Shown in pieces: positions 9,671-18,965 of a DNA stretch of 64,000 bases. The position numbers were made by a program, and so were the translations under genes. The notes beneath the pieces were generated by a model. It did no database searches. It was not told the DNA's origin and worked only from the letters and a program-made list of their open reading frames with translations. Source of the stretch: Endotrypanum monterogeii (lineage: Eukaryota > Euglenozoa > Kinetoplastea > Trypanosomatida > Trypanosomatidae). Within the stretch, counting starts at the first letter, position 1; every line of letters begins with the position of its first letter. Location: positions 177,715 through 241,714 of the forward strand of contig CM007346.1 of NCBI GenBank assembly GCA_000333855.2. The letters are read 5' to 3'.

Positions 9671-12457
9671 TCACCCACTGCGAACGAACTGCACACCGCG
9701 GCGCATCTTCGTCACACGCACAGAGCTGAGAGGCATTAGCTCGCCGTCAGACATCGAGATACCGGCATCCACCTTGATCTCCAGCGCGCGTGCTTTCAAG
9801 TAACTCACAAAATCGAGATGAACGTGTGAGCCCGACTCCAGTGCCATGAAGAACTTCACCATCTCCAGACGCCCCCCCCGACCTGTGGTGGGGTCGATGC
9901 GGCAGTAGACAACGTCAATGGCCCCGTCAGACATGTGTGCCAGAGGTGCCATGAGCATATCCTGCGCCACATCCCGCACATTGCACATGAGCACGATACA
10001 GAAATCACCGCGGATGGTCACCCAGGGAAGCTGCTCATCATCGAAGTCGACGACGTCCTCGTCGAGCAGCTGCTGGTCCGTGAAGGGGGCCAAAGTGGCA
10101 GCGGCACTGCTGGCAGGGGCATTGCCTTGAGTGGCATCTCGAGTCGAGTCCTGTGGAGACTCCTTCGCCTGTACCGAGGACCTGACCGATGGCGCACCGC
10201 AGTGGGCGAAGGTATACTGGCGGCAGTGCGGACAGTCATCGCGCTGTGTGCACACAGGTATTTCCTCCGATGTTGGCATCTTGCTGCCACTGAGCAGCTT
10301 CTCAACTCGCCTGCCATCCTTGGTTTCCCATGGTAGATAACGTAGACTACCGTTGTAGCGCTGGGGGCCACGCAAAACCATGTAGCCACCGTAGACGTGG
10401 AAGCGAGCGTTGCCCATCCACCGCAACGACTCTGAGCCGTGGTCAATGTCGTTAGCTGCACCAAAAGAAAGCGACATGAAAGATACGCGACTGTGTAGCT
10501 CCGGCATTCCCGTCGAGAAACTCACGACATCGCGGTAAACAGCCGAACCGTCTTTTAGAAACGGTGGACTTGAGCCCACCGCTGTCAGAGTGCCAGACGG
10601 CAACCCAATGTCATCCCCCCGTCCCGAGCGCTCCTGCAACTCCGGTGCTTTTTCTTTTTTATATTTCAAAAATTTTTGTTTTGCGGCATCGAGTTGCCTC
10701 GCGCCCATACGAGATCGATGGAACTCGATCATGTCTCCATTCGGGGTGAAGTTCATCATCATCAAATCCATGTGCACTGTGTTCAAGTGCACCAGCGATA
10801 CGGCCGCCTCAGCGAAAGAAAGCACCCCAAGACTTTTTGCTAGGCCGCAAGCGCTTCCAGTTGCCACTGTCGCAATGAGTGGCACGAGTGAGTCACATCC
10901 CTCCTTTACCAAGCGGCTCGCAAGCTCCAAAGCCCGCCGAGCTGTCGACTCACCCGATGTCGCGACACTACAGCAACTGCACCCGCGAGCCGTGCTCCCT
11001 TCCCGGCCATCTCGGATGGGCGACAAGACCGGGCAGGTGCCGACCTCGGCGAGTGGAGTCCCTTTGTTGGTACTGCTTGCTTTTGTTAAGACAGCCATCA
11101 ACGTTTTGTCGCTCTGCGCGGTGAGGCTCTGGGCATTAGCGCAGAATTTGCAAGTCACATTTCCCAAGCAGGATAAGCCGTTTTGCCAAATGTTCGTTGA
11201 GTCCGCTTTGTCTGCCTCGGAGGTAACGCTACGCAGCCAGCGCAGCAAGGCAAGCTTGCGGCGATGAACACCGTTCACCGCTTCGTGCACCATCCCGTCA
11301 CCGCCGACGGTGACAATGACGGTGTTGTCATTCATTGGGTTCTCCAGGTTTGCTAGATAATCCTCACAGTCGTGCGCGCGAGACGTCATGTAAGCCTCAT
11401 AGGTGTGACGACTGAAGTGAAGCATAGGACGCACCTGCTTCTCGAAGATCGACAGACCCTTTCCCTTGCCTGACTTGGCACTGATGAAGACTATCATGTG
11501 CTTCGAGCCACGCTGGTAGATACGTTGCACCACACGAGACACGATGCAGTGCACCGCTTCGGCCGAACCGCTCGACTGAAACACAAGTGTGCGGATAGAA
11601 GGGTTTTCCCGGCTGCGCTGCTGTACGTAGTGAAAATAGTAGACTGAGCTCGACGCTGCCGTGGCTATCGAAGTCCCAGGGGTGTGCATATCAGACTGTG
11701 GTGAGCTCTGTCCAAAAGAGGGTCCGCTCTGACACAGCGAAATGGAGGAGGCGGTGTTGACACGGGAGTGTGCAAACACCAATGCATCGTTCTCCTCACC
11801 GGTCCCAGACGGGAAGGTGCAAAGGATGCTCCCTGCGCTGCGGTTGTTCTCGGCGTAGGTGAGTTTGATTGCATCATCGTTTGCTTGACGCACTCGCTGA
11901 CGTGCGTCTCGCTCGGCAGTGGCTTCGATGTTGATGATGATCCGTACAGGAATTTTCAAGATGGTGCGTGTCTTCCCATTGCTCAACACGCGGGTGATGC
12001 TCACGAGCCCACGGCTGGGGAAGTAGGACAGCTTGCAGGTCTTGCCTTTAGTGAGGATCATTGCCTCCAAGGTGTTGGCCACAGCAGAGGGGGCGTCGAG
12101 GGACTCTGAATGGAGGGCAGACGTATGAGGTGGCGGTTGATCTTTCCGAGGACCCGGTGATGGGTCCGAATGAGTAGGGGTGCCGTGACTGGTGGGATTG
12201 AGGTGGCAAGTAGCTGTAGCAGCACTGGAAGTGCTCGCACATGCACCACCAACTGGGATGGACTGGTGAGCTGCGCCGCGTGCGCGACAAGATCTAGGAC
12301 TGAGAGAAAGTGCAGAGGTGCTCGTCTTTTCTGGGGAAAGGGCTGAAGATGACGCAGCCTGGGTACCAACACCGCTGCCCCTCCCCGTAGCAGCTGCAGC
12401 ATCCATCGGTGGCACAAGTGAGACGTGTAAAGAAGAGCAATCTGTGTGGGATTGCAT
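9671..12457 (-). CDS. SPHK: Sphingosine kinase
   Basis: 928 aa from the chosen ATG. It phosphorylates sphingoid bases with ATP. Features in order: a disordered Ser/Pro N-terminus (about 1-110); a PH-like lead-in region (about 115-230); the diacylglycerol-kinase-type catalytic core with the first strand HMIVFISAKSGKGKG at about 322; the nucleotide-binding signature VTVGGDGMVHEAVNG at about 383; ATVATGSACGLAKSL at about 529, in the place of the PCGTGND-like motif; the SFMSLSFGAANDIDHG sphingosine-kinase block at about 664, followed by LRWMGNARFHVYGG; and the C-terminal C5 region ending with MSDGELMP, whose DGE is the expected acidic site. Large low-complexity insertions make it longer than human SPHK1. 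The frame stays open upstream to 12985, but that part encodes a polypyrimidine tract and His-Thr runs, and the first AG after the (CT)n tract is at 12507-12508, so translation should start at 12457. Leishmania sphingosine kinase is known as a single large protein of this type. Confidence 0.92.
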   Translation of the reverse strand: MQSHTDCSSLHVSLVPPMDAAAATGRGSGVGTQAASSSALSPEKTSTSALSLSPRSCRARGAAHQSIPVGGACASTSSAATATCHLNPTSHGTPTHSDPSPGPRKDQPPPHTSALHSESLDAPSAVANTLEAMILTKGKTCKLSYFPSRGLVSITRVLSNGKTRTILKIPVRIIINIEATAERDARQRVRQANDDAIKLTYAENNRSAGSILCTFPSGTGEENDALVFAHSRVNTASSISLCQSGPSFGQSSPQSDMHTPGTSIATAASSSVYYFHYVQQRSRENPSIRTLVFQSSGSAEAVHCIVSRVVQRIYQRGSKHMIVFISAKSGKGKGLSIFEKQVRPMLHFSRHTYEAYMTSRAHDCEDYLANLENPMNDNTVIVTVGGDGMVHEAVNGVHRRKLALLRWLRSVTSEADKADSTNIWQNGLSCLGNVTCKFCANAQSLTAQSDKTLMAVLTKASSTNKGTPLAEVGTCPVLSPIRDGREGSTARGCSCCSVATSGESTARRALELASRLVKEGCDSLVPLIATVATGSACGLAKSLGVLSFAEAAVSLVHLNTVHMDLMMMNFTPNGDMIEFHRSRMGARQLDAAKQKFLKYKKEKAPELQERSGRGDDIGLPSGTLTAVGSSPPFLKDGSAVYRDVVSFSTGMPELHSRVSFMSLSFGAANDIDHGSESLRWMGNARFHVYGGYMVLRGPQRYNGSLRYLPWETKDGRRVEKLLSGSKMPTSEEIPVCTQRDDCPHCRQYTFAHCGAPSVRSSVQAKESPQDSTRDATQGNAPASSAAATLAPFTDQQLLDEDVVDFDDEQLPWVTIRGDFCIVLMCNVRDVAQDMLMAPLAHMSDGAIDVVYCRIDPTTGRGGRLEMVKFFMALESGSHVHLDFVSYLKARALEIKVDAGISMSDGELMPLSSVRVTKMRRGVQFVRSG

Positions 12458-12506
12458 GGCTGGCTGGAGACTAGAAGGGACGCTGACAGTGAAGAAAGGC
12501 ACCCAG

Positions 12507-12508
12507 CT
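12507..12508 (-). promoter_or_regulatory. Candidate spliced-leader acceptor of sphingosine kinase
   Basis: A (CT)n tract on the minus strand (12562-12543) is followed by the first AG here. The first ATG after it is 12457, which excludes the longer open frame as coding. Confidence 0.65.
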
Positions 12509-14329
12509 GGCCGGCAGTTGTCGATACACAGGCGAGGTGCGGAGAGAGAGAGAGAGAGAGAGGGGGAGGGGGGTAGCTGAAATCTCTCCAGGGAGCTTAG
12601 AGGAATACTCGAAGAGAAAATCAAAGTGGAGAGTATCTACAAAGCATTCCAGTGCGAACACAGTGACACAGTTGACAAGTCTGGAAGGAAGGAGGGAGAC
12701 AAAATGGGGGAGAGAGGTAGGAAGATTTTTGGACAGAGAAATACACAGAGGTGCGTGTGTGTGTGTGTGTGTGTGTGTAGTGGGGGAGGGGGGGGGGGGC
12801 AGACACTCGCCAACGCTTAATGTTGAGCCCAGATAAGAAAAAAAAAAGATGACTGTAGTGTGAGCAAAAAAGAGAGAAGGGGTAGAGCGGCGCACAGAGG
12901 GAAAAACAAAGAAGTGAGAAATGCCCACCGGGGTGGGTGTACACCTTACCTTTGCTCGACGAGGTGTATGTCTACGTATCCCCACTGTCGACCGACTCGA
13001 TCGTGTACCTCAGAGACAAAATAATAATGGACGATCAGGTGTCGCTCGCTGAACTTCAGCCGAAGCAGTGGTGGCAGAAAGTGAACAGCTTTGTTTGCTT
13101 GTTCAAATGAAAAAAATATATATATTCACCACAAGCTGAAAGGCGCATGTGTGCAACGATGCACGCACTCTTACGCATAGAGTGAGATGCAGGGTGAAAG
13201 GGAACGCGGAAAAGAGGTGAGCAACGTTCGCGAAGGTGTGTTGAAGTTATTGTGTCCGAGCACGCGCAGAAAAAAAAAAAAAGGTGAGCGAGTAGGTGGA
13301 TGGGAGGAAAGGGGGGAGGTAAGGAAAGCAGGAAGCACATGGGATGGAGTATCGCATGCAAAACGGAGAAGTCAAGAGGCGGAAAAGAATCGAGTGAAAG
13401 AGGGGAGGGAGAAAGGGAGTCGAGTGAGAAAGAAAGAGGGGACTTGGACGCAGCCGGAAAACAACACCTCACGTAACGGTGTAAGAGTGAGAGAGCAGAC
13501 AGTGTTGGCATGCAGTGGTGCTACCGCCGATCCTGTTCACCGCCTACCATCCTCCTCTTCACCAGACCAGTGAATGAAAACAAGAAACAATCTGACAAGG
13601 CAAATCATTTTTTTTTTTTTGAGGAGGATTTGTTTGGAGATGAATGAGTACACCAAGCCAAAAACCGTGCCGTTGACTCAGGAGCCTCACCGCTCTTCGA
13701 GAACGGTCGCCACACGCCAGGCTCACCTGAAGAATAACGTTCAATGCGAGAAGCGCGGGTGGACGATGCACCGGTGTGGGTGAAGAAGAGAAGGGAAGGG
13801 AAGATCAAGTACATCCAGAAACGCTTCAGGCACAACAGCATCCCTCCCCCCATCCTTCTTTTTCTTCCCTCTCGAAAGTTTTTTTTTTTGGGGTGCATAG
13901 GCATGAAAGCTGAAAAAGCAGCGGTTTTCCAGATGTTATTCGGTTTGTGTGTGTGAGTGTGCGCACACGACCCGAGCGATATTCACCCAGTCCCCACCTC
14001 CACACCGCACAAAGAAAAAGCGTGCAAATTTGAAAAGAAACAAAAAAGAGGCGGGGATTGGGATGCAGGCAGGGGAAGTGAATGAGCCTCTGTGCACGCA
14101 CATGTGCACTAACAAAAGTGAAGAGGAGATATGAAGGATGGAAGCAGAAGACAAGCTGCAACAGCTGTAGCTATTTGTATTGATGGCCGCCCATCCAGCA
14201 TCACACCCCTCCACCCCACGTTCGCAACTGCGATTCCCCTGTAATGACTATCGAACATTGAATATTCCCCGCTGGAAAAGTAAGAAGAGGCGAGGGGAGA
14301 TTTTTTTTTAAAAAAGGGGGGAACAATGA

Positions 14330-14497
14330 AGAAAGGAAACTACACAAGCAGACACAGTTACCTCACCGTGTGCGCCTGTGTAGTCTCAGCGCAACAACGA
14401 CAGCTGGCCTTTTTTTTATCGTTCCATTTGAAACGGAATACAGAAACCATCAGCACCTCTAATAGTCTTGTTTCCTGTTGCAGACACACACATAAAC

Positions 14498-14528
<31 letters not shown>

Positions 14529-14764
14529 GTAAATATATATAGNNNNNNNNNNNNNNNNNNNNAGAAAGGAAACTACACAAGCAGACACAGCTACCTCACC
14601 GTGTGCGCCTGTGTAGTCTCAGCGCAACAACGACAGCTGGCCTTTTTTTTTATCGTTCCATTTGAAACGGAATACAGAAACCATCAGCACCTCTAATAGT
14701 CTTGTTTCCTGTTGCAGACACACACATAAACACCCTATATATATATATATGTAAATATATATAT
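14330..14764. repeat. Duplicated 0.2-kb sequence flanking an assembly gap
   Basis: The sequence starting 'agaaaggaaactacacaagc' occurs at 14330-14542 and again at 14563-14764. The two copies differ by one base early on, one T in a poly-T run, and the length of the terminal (TA)n tract. They sit head to tail on either side of the Ns. Confidence 0.9.
14543..14562. other. Assembly gap (20 N)
   Basis: Twenty unknown bases at the end of a (TA)n microsatellite. The round number suggests a placeholder for a gap of unknown or overlapping size. Confidence 0.98.
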
Positions 14765-14772
14765 ACGCGCCA

Positions 14773-17700
14773 TCAGCAGTCTTGTGGAAGCAGTCGCAGG
14801 ACAGCCTCCGCTTTCTCCATGAGCTCGCTTGGGGAAATATACGCACGTAGCACATGCTCGCATACGGTACACAGTCGCTGCCCATCCTCGGATAACGGAG
14901 AGAAAGTCCGCGCTGACAACAATGAAACCGAGCCGCATGTTCTCGACCCCCCGAATGAAATGGAAAAGTCAGGAAGGTTGGGGTTCTCAAGAGCAGATGC
15001 CTCCGATCTGCGCGGAAACTGTACAAGACCCCAAATGAGCAATAATCGGAGTGTCTCGAGGCAGCGTATCAGCACCACCTCCCCCCGTCCGCGGTGCGCA
15101 GTTACACTGCTCTTCGTATCGAGCGCAGCCTCGCAGACACCAATGACAGCGCGCACGAGGCATCCGCCGGTGTCACGGCGCATGGCATCACATAAGAAGA
15201 AGAAACTATTCCTCTGTGGATCGCAAGCGACTGTTTTTGGCGAGTCGAGGAGCGACGCAGAAGGCTCAAGGGTTCCGCGGCGACGTGAATCATTGGTGCC
15301 GCTTGAGTGAGTCTGACTACTTGTGCAGTTGATGAACTCCTGCTCGCCGGGCTGGTGAGACAATAAAGCTGAGCAGTTATTGAGCGAGGACGCGGCCGGA
15401 AGTGCCCTGATGCCTGGCGTACACATCACACGAAAGGTCTGCAGCATCCCTGGCACCTCCGCCTCTGTGAAGCATTGAACAAACCCGCAAAAGACGTGCG
15501 CGAAACCCTCCTCGAGAAAAGCATTTCCTGCGTGATCACGGCACATTTCCAGCAGAAGCGTGAGGAAGTCCTCTTGCAAAAACAACGTGGTGCAACGCCG
15601 ATCGGCCTCAAGTAGATTCGCGATTAGGTCACAGATCCAGCGGATAAGGCGGTTGTACGGTGATCGTTGAATGGCCGACAGCCGCTGGGCAGAGCTGTGC
15701 ATGCGCAAGGCGCTCACCAGCAACTGAGGTGCGCTGCCGCGCACCAATTTCTCCACCGACGCCGCTGCAGATGTACATGGCACATCCGTAGCTAAAAGCA
15801 GGGCGTGTACACCCCATTGCAGCACCGTCTCCTGATGCACATACTCCTTCATGATCTCCATCACCGTGTCGACCCCATCAAGGCTCAAAAACATGGCTAG
15901 GTTCCGGTCGTAAACGCAGATGCGGCACAGCAACGCCAGAGAACCTGTGACAATCTGCTCCTCCTGGGGATAACCGTCGATAGCTCCGAGGATAGCGCCG
16001 ACGCCTCCGACGGAGGCCATATGCTCCAGCCCATCTTCGTTCTCGAGCTGTGCAAGCTTCCCTATCGTGATCTTCACCAGCTGGAAACTGTGTGGAAAAG
16101 AGTAGAGGATATGCGGCAGACTCCCCGGGCCGTCGAAGAACTCGGCGAAGACCTCCTCAAAAGACGGAATGTATGGCGAGGAGTGCTTAGAGGGCGAGCA
16201 GCCGCGAAGCACGGGTAGGTTGACAGCGCGGTCAGCTGTAGGGCCTTTATCGGAAGGTTGCATACCCTTGTACGCAGAGTCGATGGCGCCACTACTAGAG
16301 TGATGGTTGACACCACGTAGTTCTCTGTTTATCAGCGCGGCGACAGAACGGAAATCCTTCATAATGCAGCGAGTGTCCTCCGCGACGCCACTCTCAGGAG
16401 AGCAAGGGTAAAGACGCTTTGAGCTAGTCAATAATGTTGGCAGTCCGTTGCTCAACATGCTGCGGTGTCCTCGGAGGGTGGCGCCACCACTTGCCGCTGC
16501 GTCCCTGGGGCATGGAGAGGTGTGATCATCGCTCTTCTTCGGCACTGTAATCCCTTTCAGTCCAGAAATGGGTGGTAGAAATCGCGTGTTCAATATAAAA
16601 GGAGCAACGAGTCCGGTATTTTTCTCTCGCTCCCTGACCGTCTGCTCGGATATTGGTGAGCGACACATGCCGAGAAGATCCGCTTCAAATAAATGATGCA
16701 CGATGGATTTCATAAACAGACAAATGCCCTCTCCGCCGCACTCATGCTGGACGCCAATGAAGTCGCCCTGGGAGTTAAATACTGGGCCGCCGCTGCAGAG
16801 CACAATATCGACATCTATGGGCTTGTAGACGCAATAGTCTGCGAAGACGGCGGTGACGTGCGCAACACGGTAGGACCGCCGCCCCCCATTCACGTGGGTA
16901 ATCATTAAATGGACATCGCCGACATTGACCATGGGTATTTTCGAGATCAAAAGAGGGACGGGTAGCGGCTGGACATGCAAAAGGCTGTCTTGGCTGCTGC
17001 TGATTCTCCTGCTCGATGCATCTGTGAAGAAGCTGTTCGATTGGTGACTTCCAGTAACGCGGATGGGATTCGGACTTTCGCTGCCTTTCCCGCGATGTCT
17101 TCGAGAGAGCCCCGACTCGCAGGGCGATACCGGTGACTCACGCCCTTCCCCGCCCAGCGCGCCACCCCCGTAGCCAAGCACGCTGCCAGAAGGACAAGGT
17201 ATGGGACTCCTTGTGAAGGCGCCGTGACTGCCACACGAGCGACTGTCGTTCAGCTGCGACGGCGATTTTGGATCCTGATCGCAGGTAGGGAAAACCTCGC
17301 AGTACGTCAACGTGAAGCCGATTTCCTTCACCTTGTCCACCTCCAAGTTGTCGGCAGCTGTATCGTAAAGAAAGTATTCTCGCCCATCTGCAAGCCGCGC
17401 GCGCCGAGCAGCGGCCGCTGCCTTCTCCCGGCGGGCATTCTCCGTTGCAGCAGATACAGACGACACGAAACCAAATGTACTGCAGAGGCCAACGTGGACT
17501 GGCTTCAGTTCCCGGCCCAGCTGAGCAGTCATCCCAGCCATGGGCTGGTCAAGGAAGCACACAGAACTGCTTTCAGTGTCCTCTTGTGTGCTGAAGACAT
17601 GCGAAGTGGTTAGCAACACGCCGAGCGCTGGAGGGACCTGCGATGACGTGCGACGAGACGCCACCCCAGACTGCCCAGAGTTCTCGGGCACGTCACGAGC

Positions 17701-18027
17701 AACGGCACTTACAGAACGACTCGCACTCCATCCGCCGTTGTTGAGGTGACCTGTATGCCGCGCTGAAAAGATGCTTCCGTTGCTGTGTCGCGAATGAGTG
17801 AAACTCTGACTAGGGTTTGTGCTGATGATGCCGAGGCCATCCGACCGCTTGCCCAAGGGGGTGTCAATCAGGTGTCCCTTGCTGTCGATCAGAGCGACTA
17901 ATATGGCACTACCACGGCCGCCACTGACGCGACCCACTGCCTGGCTGAACTGCGCCACCTTCTCCACGATAGACCACCCCTTCATGGAGTCGTGGTAACG
18001 ACCGTTGCTGAGGTAGTCATTGGACAT
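14773..18027 (-). CDS. Trypsin-like protease domain fused to armadillo-like repeats
   Basis: 1084 aa. Not a family I can name. The N-terminal part (about 1-450) looks like a chymotrypsin-fold (Trypsin_2/HtrA-like) domain broken by disordered insertions. It has an opening strand GSAILVALIDSKGHLI near 38, a candidate catalytic His in LLTTSHVF at about 137, and the nucleophile block IVLCSGGPVFNSQGDFIGVQ with serine at about 412. The position before the serine has Leu-Cys instead of the usual Gly-x, so the oxyanion hole may differ. The acid residue cannot be placed with certainty. The C-terminal half (about 620-1080) is leucine-rich and alpha-helical, with armadillo-like units such as MASVGGVGAILGAI and SLALLCRICVYDRNLAMFL. 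The stop is only a few bases from a (TA)n tract and the gap. The start is the first ATG after the splice acceptor at 18073-18074; the frame is open further upstream but that is pyrimidine tract. Confidence 0.75.
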   Translation of the reverse strand: MSNDYLSNGRYHDSMKGWSIVEKVAQFSQAVGRVSGGRGSAILVALIDSKGHLIDTPLGKRSDGLGIISTNPSQSFTHSRHSNGSIFSARHTGHLNNGGWSASRSVSAVARDVPENSGQSGVASRRTSSQVPPALGVLLTTSHVFSTQEDTESSSVCFLDQPMAGMTAQLGRELKPVHVGLCSTFGFVSSVSAATENARREKAAAAARRARLADGREYFLYDTAADNLEVDKVKEIGFTLTYCEVFPTCDQDPKSPSQLNDSRSCGSHGAFTRSPIPCPSGSVLGYGGGALGGEGRESPVSPCESGLSRRHRGKGSESPNPIRVTGSHQSNSFFTDASSRRISSSQDSLLHVQPLPVPLLISKIPMVNVGDVHLMITHVNGGRRSYRVAHVTAVFADYCVYKPIDVDIVLCSGGPVFNSQGDFIGVQHECGGEGICLFMKSIVHHLFEADLLGMCRSPISEQTVREREKNTGLVAPFILNTRFLPPISGLKGITVPKKSDDHTSPCPRDAAASGGATLRGHRSMLSNGLPTLLTSSKRLYPCSPESGVAEDTRCIMKDFRSVAALINRELRGVNHHSSSGAIDSAYKGMQPSDKGPTADRAVNLPVLRGCSPSKHSSPYIPSFEEVFAEFFDGPGSLPHILYSFPHSFQLVKITIGKLAQLENEDGLEHMASVGGVGAILGAIDGYPQEEQIVTGSLALLCRICVYDRNLAMFLSLDGVDTVMEIMKEYVHQETVLQWGVHALLLATDVPCTSAAASVEKLVRGSAPQLLVSALRMHSSAQRLSAIQRSPYNRLIRWICDLIANLLEADRRCTTLFLQEDFLTLLLEMCRDHAGNAFLEEGFAHVFCGFVQCFTEAEVPGMLQTFRVMCTPGIRALPAASSLNNCSALLSHQPGEQEFINCTSSQTHSSGTNDSRRRGTLEPSASLLDSPKTVACDPQRNSFFFLCDAMRRDTGGCLVRAVIGVCEAALDTKSSVTAHRGRGEVVLIRCLETLRLLLIWGLVQFPRRSEASALENPNLPDFSISFGGSRTCGSVSLLSARTFSPLSEDGQRLCTVCEHVLRAYISPSELMEKAEAVLRLLPQDC

Positions 18028-18366
18028 GGCTACGCACACGGGCAGTGACACGTTTCTTCTCTCCTTCACCCCCTGTGAAGAGGAGAGAGAGGGGAGGGGA
18101 GAGAAATCGTGAAAGATGAGACACCAGAAAACGTACAAAATGTATCTTCGAACCTAATGCGCGCGGTTACCCTCTGTGAACTCCCCAACCCCCAGGAGAC
18201 AATATGTGCAGTCAAACGTAAGGAGAGAAAGAATCGACCAAAACAAGGTGAAGAAAGGAGACAAGTGGCGGAATGAGATGAACCAGAGAGCGAGCGCATA
18301 CTCCTCGGGTGACAAACCACGGCATCTGCACAGAAAATAAGGGAGGCAGGATGGTGTAGAAGGCAC

Positions 18367-18401
<35 letters not shown>

Positions 18402-18965
18402 CCACACACAAAAAAAAAAAGAGACCCTTTGATGCTAGGTGGATTTGAAAAAGTGAGCCAAAACGGTACTGGTGACTCATGCGAGCAGAGCCGCAGAGCA
18501 CGGGTGAACACGCGCCCGTGCACGCGTTCATCTCACTCTGCGGCAAAAAAGCCACGAAAATGACTCCAGAGGAGGAGGAGACGTGGGCCGTAGGTGATAA
18601 TAAATGTCTGTCAGCTTTCATGAATGTGGAGGAGGACCCGAAATCTCTGAAAAGAAAAAAAAAACTGAAAACAATTTTGAGATGAAGACTCATCGAGAAT
18701 GCACTTCATCAGCGCCCCTCAAGAACGTCGATCGCAGCGCAGACGAAAGAATGGGGGAAAAGGGGGCGAAAAAGGTGTATGCAGAAGAAAAAAAAAGCGG
18801 AGAGACAGCGGCAAGTGAATAAAAACTGCCCAGACATACAAAACCACATACACACACAAACACACACACATGCCTATAAAACTATAAATATATAAATATA
18901 CATGTGTATATGTAAAATATTTTTTTTATTACATACATATCGGGGAAGGAAGATGGAGGAATGAC
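18028..18965. other. Intergenic, protease-ARM to RING-like gene
   Basis: Splice signal of the protease-ARM gene, a (TA)n run at 18371-18399, and an AT-rich tail near 18880-18930. No gene seen. Confidence 0.55.
18073..18074 (-). promoter_or_regulatory. Candidate spliced-leader acceptor of the protease-ARM gene
   Basis: A CT-rich tract on the minus strand (18105-18077) ends in CACAG. It implies a 5'UTR of about 46 nt and start at 18027. Confidence 0.65.

Larger units (their letters stand above)
12458..14772. other. Intergenic, sphingosine kinase to protease-ARM gene
   Basis: Contains the sphingosine kinase splice signal, a (TG)n run at 12755-12778 next to a G run, poly-A/T tracts, and the assembly gap region at 14330-14764. 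No credible gene seen. Confidence 0.55.

Noticed and set aside
12458..12985. Upstream extension of the sphingosine kinase frame by 176 codons
   Set aside because: Encodes poly-pyrimidine (Ser-Leu)n and His-Thr repeats and lies upstream of the likely splice acceptor at 12507-12508.
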